A DNA stretch of 5,847 nucleotides from an uncultured Collinsella sp. (GTDB lineage Bacteria > Actinomycetota > Coriobacteriia > Coriobacteriales > Coriobacteriaceae): positions 1-5,847 of the forward strand of contig CABUHP010000116.1 in the NCBI GenBank assembly GCA_902491415.1, read 5' to 3'. Positions 1-5,818 of this stretch are shown here, one piece after another. The notes under the pieces were generated by a model. It was not told the origin of the DNA. It searched no databases and saw only the letters and a program-made list of their open reading frames with translations. The translations under genes were made by a program, and so were the position numbers. The first letter of the stretch is position 1; every line of letters begins with the position of its first letter.

Positions 1-287
1 CAGTCGCCAAAAGTACGACCATCGCACCTCCCGAGGTAGCCAAGCCGGAAGACCCCAAGCGCGACGAGACCAAGCCCGCAGAAAGCAAGCCCGCGGAGTC
101 CAAGCAGAACCCCAAGCCTGAGGGCTCAAAGCCGACCAAGGCCGTTGCGGCTTCAACCACGAAAGCCAAGACTACCGGCGTGCTCGCGGCAACCGGCGAC
201 ACCTCGGGTGCGGCCATCGTGGCAACCGTCCTTGCGGGAACAGCCGCTATCGCCGCAGGCACCATGGCGAGCCGTAAGCGTTCTTAG
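1..287 (+). CDS. C-terminal part of a sortase-anchored cell-wall surface protein
   Basis: The reading frame is open from the left edge (first full codon at 3) to a TAG at 285-287, giving 94 residues of a longer protein whose start lies outside the window. Residues 1-60 are rich in Lys, Pro, Glu, Ser and Thr with no hydrophobic stretch, as expected of a wall-spanning stalk. Residues 61-65 read LAATG followed by Asp66, then a hydrophobic segment of Ala/Val/Ile/Leu (about 67-90) and the basic tail RKRS. This three-part layout is a cell-wall sorting signal. By family knowledge, sortase cleaves between Thr and Gly and links the protein to peptidoglycan. The motif differs from the usual LPxTG by Ala in place of Pro, a variant I associate with actinobacterial sortase substrates. 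The ligand or function of the missing N-terminal part cannot be told. The gene is followed by a terminator at 345-387. Confidence 0.85.
   Translation, partial: VAKSTTIAPPEVAKPEDPKRDETKPAESKPAESKQNPKPEGSKPTKAVAASTTKAKTTGVLAATGDTSGAAIVATVLAGTAAIAAGTMASRKRS
72..101 (+). repeat. Tandem KPAES pentapeptide repeat in the stalk region
   Basis: Two adjacent 15-base units (72-86 and 87-101) each encode Lys-Pro-Ala-Glu-Ser, followed by a further Lys. The copies differ at three codons by synonymous changes (gca/gcg, gaa/gag, agc/tcc), so the protein repeat has outlasted the DNA repeat. Looser Lys-Pro units continue on both sides. Such Pro/Lys/Glu repeats are typical of wall-spanning linkers. Confidence 0.6.
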
Positions 288-344
288 ACGCCTCTGCGCA
301 CATGGCAGCTCCCGCGAAGGCCCCGAGCCCCAGCACCGTTTAGC

Positions 345-387
345 AACGCCACCGCCGAGCTCCCCTCCGGCGGCGGCGTTTTCTGTT
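345..387 (+). terminator. Intrinsic terminator after the surface protein gene
   Basis: The arms aacgccaccgccg (345-357) and cggcggcggcgtt (368-380) pair with one A/C mismatch around a 10-base loop. The loop can extend the stem through a gag/ctc pairing. A T-rich run starts in the 3' arm (tttt at 379-382, then ctgttt). The hairpin lies about 58 bases after the surface protein stop and before the esterase gene, which separates the two transcripts. Confidence 0.8.
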
Positions 388-492
388 TGCGCCCGCACGA
401 CGCACGCGAATGTTCTTGATGCTGTCCAACCGGTATACGCTGGCGTGCGACAATTGGGACTGCCGATATCACAACACTGAGAGAAGCCTGCC

Positions 493-1155
493 TTGGAAGC
501 GCAAAAGCAGATAACCGTACATTCGGAGCATACGGAAGGCGCGCCCGTCATCTACCTCCCCGTGGTCATGGGCAACGGCAGCGAGGTTTATGACCGCTGC
601 CGAGAGCTCGACTGTCCGCCATTCACCCTCGTCGCCATTGGCGGGCTCGATTGGAATCGCGAGCTGAGTCCCTGGGAATGCGACGGGACCGTACGCGATG
701 CCGAGCCTTTCGGCGGCCAAGCTGCCGGTTTTCTTGATGAGCTGCTGAATCAGATAATCCCCCAGGTGGAGTCGTCGCTTCCTCAGCCGCCCACCTGGCG
801 CGGCATTGCCGGCTACTCGCTCGCGGGCCTCTTTTCGCTTTGGGCCCTCTGGCAAACCGATGTCTTTGGCCGCGCGGCGAGCGCATCGGGGTCGCTATGG
901 TTTCCCGACTTTGTCGATTGCGCCAGCACGGCGCCATTTGCCGGCAGTCCGCAAGCTGTCTATCTTTCGCTCGGCAAAAAGGAAACCAAGACGCCCAACC
1001 GCATGATGCGGCATGTACTCGACGACACACGCGCGATGGAAGCGTTGCTCGTCGAGCGCGGCATTCCAACAACGCTGGAGCTCAACCCCGGCAATCACTT
1101 TGCCCAAACCGACTTGCGCATGGCCCGCGGCATCCACTGGATACTGACACATTAA
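493..1155 (+). CDS. Putative serine esterase, alpha/beta-hydrolase fold
   Basis: This 220-residue protein resembles the esterase D / enterochelin-esterase-like group of alpha/beta hydrolases. No signal peptide or membrane segment is visible, so it is probably cytoplasmic. An early beta strand (residues 18-25, PVIYLPVV) is followed by a conserved-looking block GGLDWNRELSPW (50-61). The nucleophile elbow GYSLAG places catalytic Ser109, and GNHF places catalytic His202. The acid is probably Glu164 in the stretch LSLGKKET. The length suits a compact member of the family. The start is TTG: an in-frame stop at 478-480 rules out a longer form, the next ATG (residue 26) would remove the first strand, and a purine-rich gagagaag lies 6 bases upstream. 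The substrate is unknown; short acyl esters are a family-level guess. It is flanked by terminators and probably transcribed alone. I see no convincing promoter in 388-478. Confidence 0.85.
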   Translation: MEAQKQITVHSEHTEGAPVIYLPVVMGNGSEVYDRCRELDCPPFTLVAIGGLDWNRELSPWECDGTVRDAEPFGGQAAGFLDELLNQIIPQVESSLPQPPTWRGIAGYSLAGLFSLWALWQTDVFGRAASASGSLWFPDFVDCASTAPFAGSPQAVYLSLGKKETKTPNRMMRHVLDDTRAMEALLVERGIPTTLELNPGNHFAQTDLRMARGIHWILTH

Positions 1156-1201
1156 AAATGGTGCCCACGCGTATATACGCATGGGCACCATATCTTGTTT
1201 T
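1154..1201. terminator. Shared bidirectional terminator between esterase and permease genes
   Basis: A 15-position stem with a single C/A mismatch (1158-1172 with 1177-1191) closes on a 4-base ATAT loop. Its core holds the palindrome GCGTATATACGC. Read on the minus strand, the hairpin is followed at once by TTTTTAA, a good U-tract, 25 bases after the permease stop. Read on the plus strand it starts at the esterase stop codon and is followed by the weaker atcttgtttta. The esterase TAA lies inside the minus-strand U-tract, so the two convergent genes share the element very economically. Confidence 0.9.
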
Positions 1202-1216
1202 AGCTGAACGCAGCTG

Positions 1217-2551
1217 CTACTCAGCAGCCTCCTCAAGCTCGGAGACATCAAACTCAAAGTCGTTACCCGGCAGGATGGCGTTGAGCACGATGCCAACCAG
1301 CGAGCCCACGGCAATGCCGGACAGCGAAATGGTCACGCCGCCCAGCTCCAACACGATAGCTCCGGCGGTGCTATAGGCAATGCCGAGCGAAAGCACGAGT
1401 ACCAGAGCGGCCACCAGCACGTTGCGGTTGTTCTGGAAATCGACCTGGTTCTCGATGAGGTTGCGCACGCCTACGGCACTGATCATGCCGTAGAGCACGA
1501 GCGACACGCCGCCGATAACGCATGGCGGCATGGCGGCGATCACGGCAGCGAACTTGGGGCAGAACGAAAGCACGATGGCGCAGCACGCGGCAATGCGAAT
1601 CACGCGCGGGTCGAACACGCGCGTCAGAGCGAGCACGCCGGTGTTCTCGCCATACGTGGTGTTGGCCGGAGCGCCAAAGAGCGAAGCCAGAATCGTGGCA
1701 AGACCGTCGCCGAGCAGCGTGCGATGCAGACCGGGGTCGGCAATGTAGTTGCGCTCGCAGGTGGAGCCAATAGCAGAGATATCGCCGATATGCTCGATCA
1801 TGGTCGCAAAGGCCAGCGGCATGATGGTGATGACGGCCGTCGTGGCAAGACCGCTATCGAACTGCGGTCCAAAGAGCGCAAACACGGTGTTGTCCCACAC
1901 GATGGGAAGACCGACCCAGGAAGCGGCTGCGACGCCAGAAAAGTCGACCTCGCCCAGCGCAGCCGTAACGGCATAGCTCACCACAACGCCCAGCAGAATC
2001 GGCACGATCTTGACCATGCCGCGACCCCAAATGTTGCAGATCACGATAACGGCAACGGCAATAACAGCCACAAGCCAGTTGGTCTGGCAGTTGGCAATAG
2101 CGGAGCTCGCCAGAATCAAGCCGATGGAAATGACGATGGGGCCCGTCACTACCGGCGGAAAGAAGCGCATGACGCGCTTGGCGCCAAACGCGCGGAAGAG
2201 TGCCGCAAGTACCGGATAGAGTAGACCGGCGCAGGCAACGCCCAGGCAGGCGTAAGGCAGAAGCTCGGCCTCGCCGTTGGGCGCGATTGCGGCATAACCG
2301 GCAATAAAGGCAAACGATGAGCCCAAAAATGCCGGCACCTTACCGCGCGACAGGAAGTGGAACAGCAGCGTGCCCAAGCCGGCAAACAAAAGCGTTGCCG
2401 ATACCGAGAGGCCGGTGAGCACGGGCACCAGCACGGTGGCGCCAAACATGGCAAACAGGTGCTGTAGGCCGAGCAGGAACATGCGCGGGCGACCGAGCGA
2501 CGATGCGTCGTAGATGGCATCGCTGACGGCGGGCGTCGAGGACTGGGACAT
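1217..2551 (-). CDS. uraA: Uracil/xanthine permease, NCS2 (nucleobase:cation symporter-2) family
   Basis: This 444-residue polytopic membrane protein imports a nucleobase, most likely uracil, by proton symport. It matches the UraA/PyrP branch of the NCS2 family along its length. QH (30-31) in the first membrane segment is followed by AMFGATVLVPVLTG (34-47). MIEHIGD places Glu253 where E. coli UraA has substrate-binding Glu241, and NTTYGENTGV places Glu302 at the UraA Glu290 position. The UraA His245 position is Asp257 here. Hydrophobic segments recur across the chain, with a short acidic C-terminal tail (432-444). The frame stays open upstream to 2776, but the start at 2551 is chosen because GAAAGGA lies 5 bases before it, the family N-terminus fits, and the extension would overlap the upstream gene. 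It lies 122 bases after the MetE-like gene on the same strand. Xanthine or another base cannot be excluded as substrate. Confidence 0.92.
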   Translation of the reverse strand: MSQSSTPAVSDAIYDASSLGRPRMFLLGLQHLFAMFGATVLVPVLTGLSVSATLLFAGLGTLLFHFLSRGKVPAFLGSSFAFIAGYAAIAPNGEAELLPYACLGVACAGLLYPVLAALFRAFGAKRVMRFFPPVVTGPIVISIGLILASSAIANCQTNWLVAVIAVAVIVICNIWGRGMVKIVPILLGVVVSYAVTAALGEVDFSGVAAASWVGLPIVWDNTVFALFGPQFDSGLATTAVITIMPLAFATMIEHIGDISAIGSTCERNYIADPGLHRTLLGDGLATILASLFGAPANTTYGENTGVLALTRVFDPRVIRIAACCAIVLSFCPKFAAVIAAMPPCVIGGVSLVLYGMISAVGVRNLIENQVDFQNNRNVLVAALVLVLSLGIAYSTAGAIVLELGGVTISLSGIAVGSLVGIVLNAILPGNDFEFDVSELEEAAE

Positions 2552-2556
2552 GGATG

Positions 2557-2563
2557 TCCTTTC
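2557..2563 (-). promoter_or_regulatory. Ribosome binding site that fixes the permease start
   Basis: On the minus strand GAAAGGA stands 5 bases before the ATG at 2551-2549. It decides for this start over the upstream in-frame codons. Confidence 0.75.
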
Positions 2564-2620
2564 GAATGGAAGGGCGATCAGGCATATCGGATAACCTGCC
2601 CGAACGATACGATCCGAACC

Positions 2621-2626
2621 ATTGTA
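2621..2626 (-). promoter_or_regulatory. Possible -10 element for the permease gene
   Basis: TACAAT, one base from the TATAAT consensus, lies on the minus strand in the 122-base gap before the permease start. It would give a leader of about 60 bases. The best -35 at 16-base spacing (GTGCGA) is poor, so this is weakly supported. The gap shows no terminator after the MetE-like gene, and I recognise no PyrR-type attenuator in it. Confidence 0.3.
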
Positions 2627-2673
2627 CGCGATGCGCCATGTCTCGCACGCGCCGTCACCTGCGAACGTTACCG

Positions 2674-3807
2674 CTATTTCCAAACGCGCTCGGCAATGCG
2701 CCTGACCAGCGCAATCTTTGCCCACTGCTCGTCCTCGGTCAGCTTGTTGCCAATCTCGCAGCTGGCAAAGCCACACTGCGGAGACAGATACAGGTTCTCG
2801 AGCGGCACGTACTTTGCCGCCTCGCGGATGCGCTCGACGATAACATCCCCGTTCTCGAGCTCTGCCGCCTTGGTGGTCACCAAGCCCAGCACCACCTTCT
2901 TGCCGGGGACAACGTACTTGAGCGGCTCAAAACCACCGGCGCGGGGCGTGTCGAACTCCAGATAGAACGCGTCAACGTCCTCATGCGCAAACAGATACGG
3001 CGCAATGGGGTCGTAGCCGCCCTCAAAAGCGTAGGTGGAGTGGTAGTTGCCGCGGCATACGTGCGTGTTAATGACCAGATCGTCGGGCTTGCCCGCGATG
3101 GCGGCATTGTTGAGCGCCACGCCCAGTTCGCTCACCTTTTGCAGGTCAACCGGGTTCATGCCGGTCTTGGACACAAAGTCGGTATCGCAATAGATGCCCC
3201 AGGTGCAGTCATCAAATTGGATGTTGCGGCAGCCCGCGACATACAGGTCAGCAATCACGGTGCGGTATGCTGCGGCGATGGCATCGGCGAGCTCTTCGTC
3301 AGTCTTGTAGACGGCGCGCAGACTCTCCTGCTGGCCATCGCAGCGGTCGAGCGTAACCTCCGAGAACGTCTGGATCGGCGCCGGAATGGTCTGGCGCGCG
3401 ACCTGGCCCTCGCCCTCGAGCGCCTTGACAAATTTGAAGTGCTCGACGAACGGATGATTCTCGCCGCTAATGGGACCGGTTACCACGGCGGTGTCGGCGG
3501 TAGTCTCCTCATCGTGGAACATATAGCCTGTACGCGAGGTGCGGCGCTCAATGCCGTTAAGGCCCCACATAAAATCGAGGTGCCAGTAGCTGCGGCGGAA
3601 CTCGCCATCGGTGATGACCTGCAGGCCGGCGGCCTTTTGCTTTGCCACCAAATCGCGGATGGCATCGTCCTCGACGGCCTTAAGCCCCTCGGCATCAAGC
3701 GTGCCTGCCGCATAGGCAGCACGAGCGTCCTTTACGGCCTGCGGACGAAGAAAGCTGCCGACGATATCGGCGCGAAACGGCGCGTTCGGTTGAATCAAGG
3801 TGCTCAT
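2674..3807 (-). CDS. MetE-like cobalamin-independent methionine synthase family methyltransferase, single catalytic domain
   Basis: This 377-residue protein belongs to the MetE C-terminal domain family, close to Bacillus YxjG/YxjH-type proteins. Full MetE has about 750 residues with a duplicated N-terminal half; only the catalytic barrel is present here. Zinc ligands are visible: His249 and Cys251 in THVCRGN, Glu284 in YLEFD, and Cys345 in SPQCGFAS. These match MetE His641, Cys643, Glu665 and Cys726. Other family marks are VGSFLRP (16-22), ITDGEFRR (65-72) and QFDD (197-200). The family moves a methyl group to a zinc-bound thiol, usually homocysteine. Without the N-terminal domain the methyl donor may not be folate polyglutamate. 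The start at 3807 is preferred over an ATG at 3825 because AAGGGAG lies 6 bases before it. The gene follows the LysR gene on the same strand, with a predicted regulator site between them. Methionine synthesis or methyl-group salvage is the likely role. Confidence 0.88.
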   Translation of the reverse strand: MSTLIQPNAPFRADIVGSFLRPQAVKDARAAYAAGTLDAEGLKAVEDDAIRDLVAKQKAAGLQVITDGEFRRSYWHLDFMWGLNGIERRTSRTGYMFHDEETTADTAVVTGPISGENHPFVEHFKFVKALEGEGQVARQTIPAPIQTFSEVTLDRCDGQQESLRAVYKTDEELADAIAAAYRTVIADLYVAGCRNIQFDDCTWGIYCDTDFVSKTGMNPVDLQKVSELGVALNNAAIAGKPDDLVINTHVCRGNYHSTYAFEGGYDPIAPYLFAHEDVDAFYLEFDTPRAGGFEPLKYVVPGKKVVLGLVTTKAAELENGDVIVERIREAAKYVPLENLYLSPQCGFASCEIGNKLTEDEQWAKIALVRRIAERVWK

Positions 3808-3813
3808 AGATAT

Positions 3814-3820
3814 CTCCCTT
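3814..3820 (-). promoter_or_regulatory. Ribosome binding site that fixes the MetE-like start
   Basis: AAGGGAG on the minus strand stands 6 bases before the ATG at 3807-3805. The in-frame ATG at 3825-3823 lies upstream of this site and lacks a comparable one, which argues for the shorter protein. Confidence 0.8.
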
Positions 3821-3845
3821 TGCATTGGTTGCTTTACTGGGACAG

Positions 3846-3874
3846 AGTATGAGCGCTCATATAGCCATCGTAAA
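3846..3874 (-). promoter_or_regulatory. Predicted promoter of the MetE-like gene
   Basis: On the minus strand TTTACG (3874-3869, four of six to TTGACA) is separated by exactly 17 bases from CATACT (3851-3846, four of six to TATAAT). The predicted transcription start is near 3839, giving a leader of about 32 bases. The boxes are imperfect, as often seen at activator-dependent promoters. The distance to the upstream inverted repeat supports this choice. Confidence 0.45.
3848..3861. promoter_or_regulatory. 14-bp perfect palindrome on the MetE-like promoter
   Basis: TATGAGCGCTCATA reads the same on both strands. It overlaps the predicted -10 element and runs into the spacer, where a bound dimeric protein would block polymerase. 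No matching regulator is recognised, and the LysR protein of this window is better matched by the site at 3894-3916. Confidence 0.4.
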
Positions 3875-3893
3875 ATATACGTTTATAACAGTT

Positions 3894-3916
3894 TGATATA
3901 GATGATTCCTATATCA
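3894..3916. promoter_or_regulatory. LysR-type regulator binding site upstream of the MetE-like gene
   Basis: TGATATAG and CTATATCA are perfect inverted arms of 8 bases around a 7-base spacer. The inner part ATAG-N7-CTAT is the classic T-N11-A box of LysR-family regulators (T at 3899, A at 3911). Its centre, 3905, is about 66 bases upstream of the predicted start, where the recognition site of this family usually lies. A second AT-rich imperfect palindrome (ATATAC-GTTTAT, 3875-3886) fits the activation-site position next to the -35. The site lies 47 bases after the stop of the LysR gene. Confidence 0.65.
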
Positions 3917-3962
3917 GTCTGGACTGCCATAAAGAAATTTGACCCGCGCGGAGCACAGCAGC

Positions 3963-4859
3963 CTAGATGTGCTGACGAATCGCCTCGATATAGGCCTGCC
4001 CGTAGCGCGTAAGTGTCGTGTTCTTGCGCGTGATAATGCCAATCTCCATGTACTCGTCCACGTCGAGCGGAATCGAGATAATGCCGGGGCCGTTGAGCTC
4101 GTGGCTGATCACGCCCGAGCATACCGTGTAGCCGTTGAGGCCCATGGCCAAATTGAACAACGTCGCACGGTCGCGCACGCGGATATTCTTGCGGCGCTCA
4201 AAGGTCGAGGTCAGCTCCTCGGAATAGTAAAACGAGTTGTAGCTGCCCTGCTCATAGGACAGGAACGGGTAGTCTTCTAAGTCCTCGAGCGTCACACTCG
4301 AGCGACCCGCCAGCGGATGGTCGGAGCACACAAAGACATGCGGCGTAGCGCAGAAGATTCCTTCGAATACGAGCTCGTTGGCCGCCAGCATGCGCTCGAT
4401 GACCTCGCGATTGTGCTCCGACAGATACAGGATGCCCAGTTCGCTTTTCATATGCGCGACATCCTCGATAATCTCGTGAGTCTGCTCCTCGCGCAGGGTG
4501 AAGTCGTAACGCGCGGCATCGAACTCGCGGATCACATCGACAAACGCGTTAACGGCAAAGGAATAATGCTGGCAGCTCACGCTAAAGTGCGGCACCTGCT
4601 CGGATGTGCCCTTGTACTTGCCCTCGAGCAGGTCGGCCTGGTCGAGCACCTGGCGCGCGTAGCCCAAGAAGGTCTCGCCTTCCTCGGACACAATGACGCC
4701 CTTGTTGGTGCGCTCAAAGATGTGTACACCCATCTCGTTTTCGAGATCGCGAATTGACGCGGTAATCGAAGGCTGCGACACAAAGAGCCGGCGCGAGGCC
4801 TCGGTGATGCTGCCGCATTCGGCAACTTTGACGACATATCTGAGCTGCTGGAGCTTCAT
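3963..4859 (-). CDS. LysR-family transcriptional regulator
   Basis: This 298-residue protein has the usual length of the family. The N-terminal winged helix-turn-helix covers about residues 1-60, with the recognition region SITEASRRLFVSQPSITASI (17-36) and the wing ending FERTNKGV (48-55). A linker helix (about 60-85) leads to a periplasmic-binding-protein-like effector domain (about 90-298), with the typical HVFVCSDHPLAG (174-185) and a closing RYGQAYIEAIR (285-295). The frame is open upstream to 5066, inside the phosphatase gene. The start at 4859 is chosen because AGGGAG lies 6 bases before it and the domain begins at once (MKLQQLRYVV). The stop of the upstream phosphatase overlaps that ribosome binding site, so the two are probably translated from one message. 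The likely target is the downstream MetE-like gene. The co-inducer is unknown; a sulfur metabolite such as homocysteine is a guess from context. Confidence 0.93.
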   Translation of the reverse strand: MKLQQLRYVVKVAECGSITEASRRLFVSQPSITASIRDLENEMGVHIFERTNKGVIVSEEGETFLGYARQVLDQADLLEGKYKGTSEQVPHFSVSCQHYSFAVNAFVDVIREFDAARYDFTLREEQTHEIIEDVAHMKSELGILYLSEHNREVIERMLAANELVFEGIFCATPHVFVCSDHPLAGRSSVTLEDLEDYPFLSYEQGSYNSFYYSEELTSTFERRKNIRVRDRATLFNLAMGLNGYTVCSGVISHELNGPGIISIPLDVDEYMEIGIITRKNTTLTRYGQAYIEAIRQHI

Positions 4860-4865
4860 GGCTTT

Positions 4866-4871
4866 CTCCCT
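4866..4871 (-). promoter_or_regulatory. LysR gene ribosome binding site overlapping the phosphatase stop
   Basis: AGGGAG on the minus strand lies 6 bases before the LysR ATG. Its first two bases are the last two of the phosphatase TAG (4872-4870). Ribosomes ending on the phosphatase stop directly over this site, an arrangement that favours coupled translation. Confidence 0.75.
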
Positions 4872-5778
4872 AGACGTTCGTGACGTCGAAACCCGTCGCG
4901 TCCATCTGACGCATAAACGACGGCATCTCCCCCGTCGCGGCGCAGACGGCAATCTGATGCAGAGCCCCGGCAACCGCATCATCTGCCGCAGCGCCGATAT
5001 GCCAGCGCGCGGCAGCCGTGACGGCCTCGTTGGCATTGGCGACTGCAACGGAATTGGGAACGGCATCGATCATGGGCAAATCGTTATCGGAATCGCCGAA
5101 TACGGCCACCTCGTCGGGCGTCAGGCCCAAAGCGCGCGCCAGCTCCAGCGCAGCACAGCCCTTGTCCCAGCCGGTCGGAAGAACGTCGAACAGGCGCACG
5201 CGGTTGTTGGGAAACACGAGCGAGAGCTCCGGCACCTCGGCGGCAACACGCTCGCGCAGCTCGGCGAGCTCCTCGCGCGAACGGGCACTCCAGATATTCG
5301 CCTTGTATACCGGGGCATCGTCAACGACAGGGCGACAGGGAGCCTCTTCGCCCTTGAGCCACGCGTTGCCGCCTGACTCCATGGCGCGACGCACACGCTC
5401 GGGATCGCTTGTCACGCAATAGGCGTCGTTGTCCCAAAAGTCATCACCCAGACGGTAGACCTTCAAATAGGTATCGTCGGTCTCTTGCTCCAGGTAGTCG
5501 GCCAGGCGCATGAGGGCATCGTTATCAGTTGCGCGCGAGGCAACCGCCTCGCCATCGACAAACATCACCTGGCCGTTGCAAAACGCACCGGTCGAGAAGC
5601 ACTCGGAGCGATTGCGGAACATCCAGCTCATCGCGGACGGCTGGCGACCCGAAACCGGGCCAAAATGCAGGCCCGCCGCCTGCATGGCATGAATGCCCTC
5701 GATGGCGCAGTCGCTGGCGCCATCGTGTCCAGCAGGAATCAGCGTATCGTCCATATCGGTCAGCACAAGTTTGATCAT
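4870..5778 (-). CDS. Cof-type HAD-IIB family phosphatase
   Basis: This 302-residue protein is a soluble haloacid-dehalogenase-superfamily hydrolase of the Cof/YbiV kind, which removes phosphate from sugar phosphates, nucleotides or cofactors using magnesium. All four motifs are visible. Motif I is TDMDDTLI, with nucleophile Asp8, acid/base Asp10 and Thr12. Motif II is VSGRQ (Ser43). Motif III is Lys206 in WDKG, and motif IV is FGDSDND with Asp229 and Asp233. The long insert between Gly44 and Lys206 is the C2 cap that sets substrate choice and marks subclass IIB. GAGGGG lies 5 bases before the ATG at 5778, supporting that start. It is the first gene of a probable operon, ending 9 bases before the LysR ATG. 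The substrate cannot be told; a link to the methyltransferase or permease is possible but unproven. Confidence 0.92.
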   Translation of the reverse strand: MIKLVLTDMDDTLIPAGHDGASDCAIEGIHAMQAAGLHFGPVSGRQPSAMSWMFRNRSECFSTGAFCNGQVMFVDGEAVASRATDNDALMRLADYLEQETDDTYLKVYRLGDDFWDNDAYCVTSDPERVRRAMESGGNAWLKGEEAPCRPVVDDAPVYKANIWSARSREELAELRERVAAEVPELSLVFPNNRVRLFDVLPTGWDKGCAALELARALGLTPDEVAVFGDSDNDLPMIDAVPNSVAVANANEAVTAAARWHIGAAADDAVAGALHQIAVCAATGEMPSFMRQMDATGFDVTNV

Positions 5779-5809
5779 AAGGTCCCCTCGGTCATTCTTA
5801 ATCCCATCT

Positions 5810-5815
5810 ATTGTA
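5810..5815 (-). promoter_or_regulatory. Possible -10 element for the phosphatase-LysR operon
   Basis: TACAAT on the minus strand lies 32 bases before the phosphatase start and would give a leader of about 25 bases. The same hexamer lies before the permease gene. No good -35 is seen at 16-18 bases; that position falls in the repeat at 5819-5847. Confidence 0.35.
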
Positions 5816-5818
5816 CCG

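Noticed and set aside
145..480. Plus-strand frame of 111 codons over the surface protein tail and the following gap
   Set aside because: It is out of frame with the sorting signal, is low-complexity, and would read through the terminator.
153..551. Minus-strand frame of 132 codons across the surface protein end and the gap to the esterase gene
   Set aside because: It is rich in Cys, Arg and Gly, matches no family, and runs through the terminator hairpin and the esterase start.
2552..2673. PyrR-type attenuator before the permease
   Set aside because: Only weak short stems such as GGCA/TGCC are seen, with no U-tract and no recognisable PyrR-binding loop.
2552..2776. 75-residue N-terminal extension of the permease
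   Set aside because: It overlaps the end of the MetE-like gene, has no family similarity, and the ribosome binding site at 2557-2563 supports the shorter start.
2554..3852. 432-codon open frame on the plus strand, antisense to the MetE-like gene
   Set aside because: It covers the MetE-like gene, whose protein has intact catalytic residues and a good ribosome binding site. The plus-strand translation shows no recognisable domain, and long antisense frames are common in GC-rich genes.
3894..3916. The 8-7-8 inverted repeat as a terminator of the LysR gene
   Set aside because: The stem is AT-rich and weak and has no U-tract after it. Its T-N11-A geometry and position fit an operator better.
3915..3926. 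CAGTC-TG-GACTG inverted repeat as a hairpin or terminator after the LysR gene
   Set aside because: The 2-base loop cannot close and no T-run follows on the minus strand. It may be a chance symmetry beside the LysR site.
3808..3962. SAM riboswitch or T-box leader before the MetE-like gene
   Set aside because: The predicted leader is only about 32 bases, and no multi-helix fold or terminator-antiterminator pair can be seen. The palindromes look like protein sites.
4860..5066. N-terminal extension of the LysR regulator
   Set aside because: It lies inside the phosphatase gene in another frame, and the helix-turn-helix domain begins directly at the chosen Met.
4317..5376. Plus-strand open frames of 146 and 227 codons over the LysR and phosphatase genes
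   Set aside because: Both are antisense to genes with clear family motifs, and their translations look like codon-bias shadows.
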